Of a DNA stretch of 64,000 bases, positions 59,697 through 64,000 are shown one piece after another. How positions within the stretch are numbered: the first letter of the stretch is position 1; each line of letters starts with the position of its first letter. The position numbers and the translations under genes are program-made. Below the pieces are notes generated by a model. The model made no database searches and was not told the origin of the DNA. It saw only the letters and a list, made by a program, of their open reading frames with translations. Source of the DNA: Puffinus mauretanicus (Eukaryota > Chordata > Aves > Procellariiformes > Procellariidae); the NCBI GenBank assembly GCA_023333565.1, contig JAJKFH010002311.1, positions 682,001 through 746,000 of the forward strand. Reading direction: 5' to 3'.

Positions 59697-60354
59697 GAGA
59701 AAAGAAACAAAGCCTTAGAAGAAATTGACTGGAATGAAAATACTGTATTCATTTACTCTGAACAAGTACAGTTCACTTTTACCTATAATACTAATTCACA
59801 GCATGCTAGGAAATGCCCTACCATATATTCTACAAAAATAATGAAGTCTTAATCCTTCTTACAGCACACCGCTGGTAAACCTTTGCCGAGAAGTCGGAAG
59901 GCACCACCTGGCACTGAATGAGACTTATCGGGCTTGTAGATTAATGAAGGGTGAATTAGCGAGTTGCACTGTACGTCTCTCTCTGCTAATGACATTCATG
60001 TGGCTCGACAGGAAACGGAACGTTACCTAGAAGAAAGCTAACCACATTTTAGAACCTGTGTTAGAAGATCATCCTTGTTCAGGCAACCACGCTGTGCCTG
60101 TGACAGCGATGTGCCAGCCAAAAGGGAGAGAAAAACAACGGAAAGCTTAACAATGGTAGGGGAGAAAAAAAAGAAAGAAAAAAAATCAATAGGAACTGCC
60201 TTCAGAGAAAGAAGGATGAAAATGGACTGTAACAGGCAAAACAAAAAATGAAACAGTTTTAGTTGTTTAGCAATCGCGTATCCCGCTCCTGCCATCTGCA
60301 GACACCAGTTTCTCATTAACATTTGCATATAGCCCGTTTGCACGTCACACCTTA

Positions 60355-60905
60355 CTGCAGCCTCTCTTCCCCAGCGCCCGGGGCGCACAAGAGCCGCAAG
60401 CGGGTGCACGGCAGCTCCTGCACGGCCGCGCACACCATGGCCCAGCGCACCCCGTTTCCCGGGGTGCCCCCCGCCGAAGGGCATCGCAGCCGGCCAGCGA
60501 ATGACTGATGGCGGCTCCCTCCCCGTCCCTGCGGCCGCCTCTAGCCCAGGTGCTCAGACAGAGCCCGGTGTGACATCTTAGATCAAGATGAATTGGCACA
60601 AACTCCTGATCCAAGATTGTTTTATACCATTTAATTTAGTTTCTTCCCCTGCTTGGATGAGCACAGCTCTGGTTATGGATTTCTATTCTAATGCGCTGCA
60701 GCAGGCGCGGGGAGCAGGCAGCGGAGCAGATGCTGGAGCAGGAGACCGCGGGATGCTGATCAATAGGCGAGGCGCTGACCCCGGCCGCGCCGCCCGCGCC
60801 GGCCACGGCTCCCAGGCGAGGAAGAAAGGAAGAGCGAACACATGTGCTGCTTCCAGTAGGAAATTAAACCACGGGGGCACTCGGTGCGCTGCGCCCTCCC
60901 CCGCC
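60355..60905. other. Paired CpG-rich blocks
   Basis: Two GC-rich, CpG-rich blocks (about 60355-60560 and 60690-60905) are separated by about 130 bases of ordinary sequence, 1.2-1.7 kb upstream of the small WDR7 exon. They could be an internal CpG island. I see no TATA box or first exon with confidence. Confidence 0.5.
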
Positions 60906-61427
60906 CACCTTTCATTTGATTACAGCAATATGAAGTTAACCCTTCATTAGAGCCCGACGGACGGATTTCAGAGCATCCTTCAAATTATGGGTCTGATTCA
61001 ACAGAACTTTCACATTTCAACTTTAAACAGCAAATACCAAACTAGTGGGCATCCGCAGGCTCCGTCTCAACCTGCACCTCCATCACCCAGGGACAGACGC
61101 GAGCACTGTCGTTGCACAGCACACGACCATACGTTTAGTCTGCAATTAATACAGGACCCAGCAGGAAAACTCCCGGGCCTGCAGTGGCACGGGGCTGGGT
61201 GCTCGGCGCAGACTCGCAGCTGAGCTAATTCCTACTGCTGACCCCGCGACTCCAGCAGCCAGATGTCGAGGAGATAACTCTTTGTTAACTGAACAATAAA
61301 TTCCAACCAGAACAGGGTGGGAAATATTCTTAGAGTGTTTCATTAGCAATCTGGCATATGAGTCTTTTTCCTGCTCACTGCTGCAGCATAGCATTTTTCT
61401 AACTCAAAAAACCAAACCCAAGAAACT

Positions 61428-61455
<28 letters not shown>
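61428..61455. repeat. Poly-A tract (A28)
   Basis: A run of 28 adenines, followed within 50 bases by A/C-rich sequence and a C10 run (61491-61500). It is the longest homopolymer seen. No retroposed body is recognisable upstream. Confidence 0.95.
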
Positions 61456-61459
<4 letters not shown>

Positions 61460-64000
61460 CAAAAAACCCCCAAAACAACAAAATTCCCAACCCCCCCCCC
61501 AGCAACATTCCTCCCCAAAACCTCTAGATGACAGGGAAAAAACCACCTTAAATATTTTTGCCTTTACTTTTTTTTTTTTTTAAATTACTAGCGGAAACAC
61601 ACAATTAATTGTAATGATTTCCTACAAATAAACTGACAGCCATTTGGGAGATTTTAAAATGAAATAATGTCTATAAAAGTAGTCCTTTCTACAGTTTCAT
61701 TTGTCTCATGAAAATTTGGTATTTTCTCACAGCGACGTGCCTCCATTTAATCATGCTAAAGGGTGACACAGAGATCCATTTTCTTGACAGGACGGTTGAT
61801 CACCCTATCACAGTAAGAAAATTAATAACCTCAAATAGCTCTATGTGGAAAACAGAAGCTACACTGGTGAAAGGACAAAAACGTTCTACATTTTAGTTGT
61901 AAAAATAACAGACTTCCAGATCCACACACCAAAAGAGAAACCTATCGTGTCCATGCATTTACCCAGCTGGGTTTTCTTTAGACAAAATGACCATATCAAA
62001 TATTTCAAAATATCTCATTTTGTGAGAATTAAACATGCACAATTAAACTGCTTAGAGGAGACAGCTTTACAGATAGCACGAAACATATTTATGAAGTGCT
62101 TAAAATATAGGTAAAATATTTCAGAAGTTTAAATTGTTTAAAAGGCTGTGAGATATTGATTACTTCATTTAAAAAGCAGTCAGAGAGTGCAGCCACGAGG
62201 TCAGGATAAATTCAGCAGTTTGAAGCACTTTACTAAATAACTCTAAAGATCATGTTAATTGGCTTTGCACAGTTCTTGGGTAAAATTAATTTTATCCTAG
62301 CTTACAATAAAAGGATTAAAAGACAAATTAAGTTCTCCAGGTTTAACTGGAATAGGAATCAATGGATTTGAATTAAGGCTGAAGGCGGTTTTATGAGAGA
62401 TGGACTGCTACCAGATACTTTATATCTGCTATTAGGCACATACTGATGGTACTCCCATATTGTATCGGGTATTAAAGCCTCGAAGAAGTAGGTGCCAGAC
62501 CCATTTATTACTATCAAACATACCGTCTGCACATGTGGTGCTGCTGCGGTGGTTCTGAGCAGAGAAGGGTGGCCTCTGGCAGCCCCACCCCACCAAAACT
62601 GTGCCCAGCCCCACTCCATCAACTGGCTACTGTCACGGAGAGCCACCCAGTCACAGCATGGTGAATGACGACCCAACACCATTAATTATGGGGTTGTAAT
62701 TACATCCAATAATTTAAATGTAAAGGTAATCACCGAGATTTAGTCACATCTAATATGCATAAAATTCTTTAAAGTGGAAAAACCTCGGAAAGATGTTGCA
62801 GTAGCCCCATTTCCATTGCGATATGCTCCGACAGCCAAGAGGGAATCCTCACCTGAGCTCAAATACAGAAGAGATGCACAGCACCAGGTACACCACAGCA
62901 AGGGTCTGTGGGCTTTCGGCAGCAGTAAGCCCGTTAATATACAGTGTTTTGAAAACATACAATGTATTTGAAATGAATAAAATAATTTGCTCAAAACCAC
63001 AGATGTACTTTGAATCAAATGTGGTAGAGAACTCGGACCTTTAATCCCAACCTGGTATTTTAAGGGTACAAAGAAAACCAACGACCAAAGCCCTCTTGAT
63101 TTTTGTAACAGTTCATATTTCCCAGCACTGAATGCACACAGTCAGAATCCACTATCTATAGGTGAAAGCTTGCAAACTGAACTCCATGAAAAGCATCGTC
63201 ACTTGTCCCTCCTGTCTGCCAGGTCCCTCTCTCTGCATTTCTTTTGACAAGTTTTCTGTTTATTTATGAAGGAGAGGTTTGTAACTGGGCAGGTTGGGAT
63301 AAGGATTTCCATCCATCCTTCCTTCTCCTCTCTCTTTCAGCCTGAAAAAATATATAGTTAGTTAAATTCAGAGATTCCTCACAGTCCTTCCATCAGATGC
63401 CAGGGAGGAAGCGAACAAACACCAAACTGTGGTAGAGACAGAACTTATTGGCAACAATCACTGAAACTGTTCACATTTGCAAGTGTAATCGTTCCTCTGT
63501 GCTAGAGGGTATATTATAAAAGAACGCACAAGAGTGATGGGGGGGTGACGGGGGGGGAAATGCAATTTTGTTTACATTCATCTTGTCTGTCAATAATTTA
63601 AAATATTTCTTCATGTCAATTGTACTATTTTCTTATAGTGGATAAATGTATGTAACGCTCTGCTTGTGACCTAAAAAGGAAATAGCTAAAAACTTTAAGA
63701 AACTATATACTAAATGTGCCTATGAGAGATACTTATCCTCACCTTTAATTGTTCAGGATTCTTAAACCAGTCAAAGCCATGCTATGGGTTTGCCTACATT
63801 TCTAGTTTTTAAGATTATACACAGAAGAATAATTACAGTAATTTCAGCACCTCCTGAAAGCTTATAAAACCAGAAAGTGCACAATGAATCAGAACTGAAA
63901 CATATTATACAGAAATAACAGTTACAGAAAGGGACCACGAGGAAAATGAGGAAAGACAGGAAACAATCTATTTTACCTAACCTTGTGAAAACTGTGGTTA

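Larger units (their letters stand above)
59158..64000 (-). other. WDR7: WDR7 intron, incomplete, runs off the right edge
   Basis: This is non-coding sequence upstream of the small exon. The expected preceding segment, ending near QYIDHVISPG in human WDR7, was not found on the minus strand, so the intron is at least 4.8 kb. It contains an 18-T run (59679-59696), two CpG-rich blocks (about 60355-60560 and 60690-60905), a 28-A run (61428-61455) and a 10-C run (61491-61500). Confidence 0.7.

Noticed and set aside
60436..60510. ATG in good context (ACCATGG) in the CpG-rich block
   Set aside because: The frame closes after about 24 codons and no donor or family similarity supports a first exon.
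62359..62682. 107-codon minus-strand frame on the same strand as WDR7
   Set aside because: It was checked as a possible upstream WDR7 exon. The peptide does not resemble WDR7 and no suitable phase-0 donor joins it to 59157.

Overview
This window is vertebrate, most likely avian, chromosomal DNA. It has short coding exons with GT-AG splice sites, long non-coding stretches and very few repeats. The one clear transposable element is a 5'-truncated CR1 LINE, the dominant retroposon family of birds and other sauropsids. I see nothing bacterial, plasmid or phage-like. The species cannot be named from sequence alone.

The only gene I can support is WDR7 (WD repeat-containing protein 7, rabconnectin-3 beta), on the minus strand. 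Seven consecutive exons are visible. In transcription order, high to low coordinate, they are 59112-59157, 58746-58967, 37530-37716, 27056-27173, 26087-26236, 25332-25414 and 19273-19372. All six junctions between them keep the reading frame and use GT donors and AG acceptors. Together they encode about 300 residues of the C-terminal third: an acidic/serine linker, the long helical region, and the first blades of the C-terminal WD repeats. The 46-nt exon at 59112-59157 is called from splice signals and phase only, so it is less certain; the other six match the protein family closely.

The gene runs off both ends. All upstream exons (N-terminal WD propeller, central region) must lie beyond base 64000. 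The last WD-repeat exons and the 3' UTR must lie left of base 1, because I found no counterpart in 1-19272. Visible introns are 144 nt, 21.0 kb, 10.4 kb, 0.8 kb, 0.7 kb and 6.0 kb, plus two incomplete ones of at least 19.3 kb (left) and 4.8 kb (right).

The introns hold one CR1 3' end (about 46370-46760), one weak CR1 remnant (about 11560-11625), homopolymer and dinucleotide tracts, four two-copy tandem duplications, a few short perfect hairpins, and several CpG-rich blocks. The many open frames of 60-230 codons across the introns look like chance frames in GC-rich or low-complexity DNA. I found no convincing second gene, RNA gene, CRISPR array or novel system.
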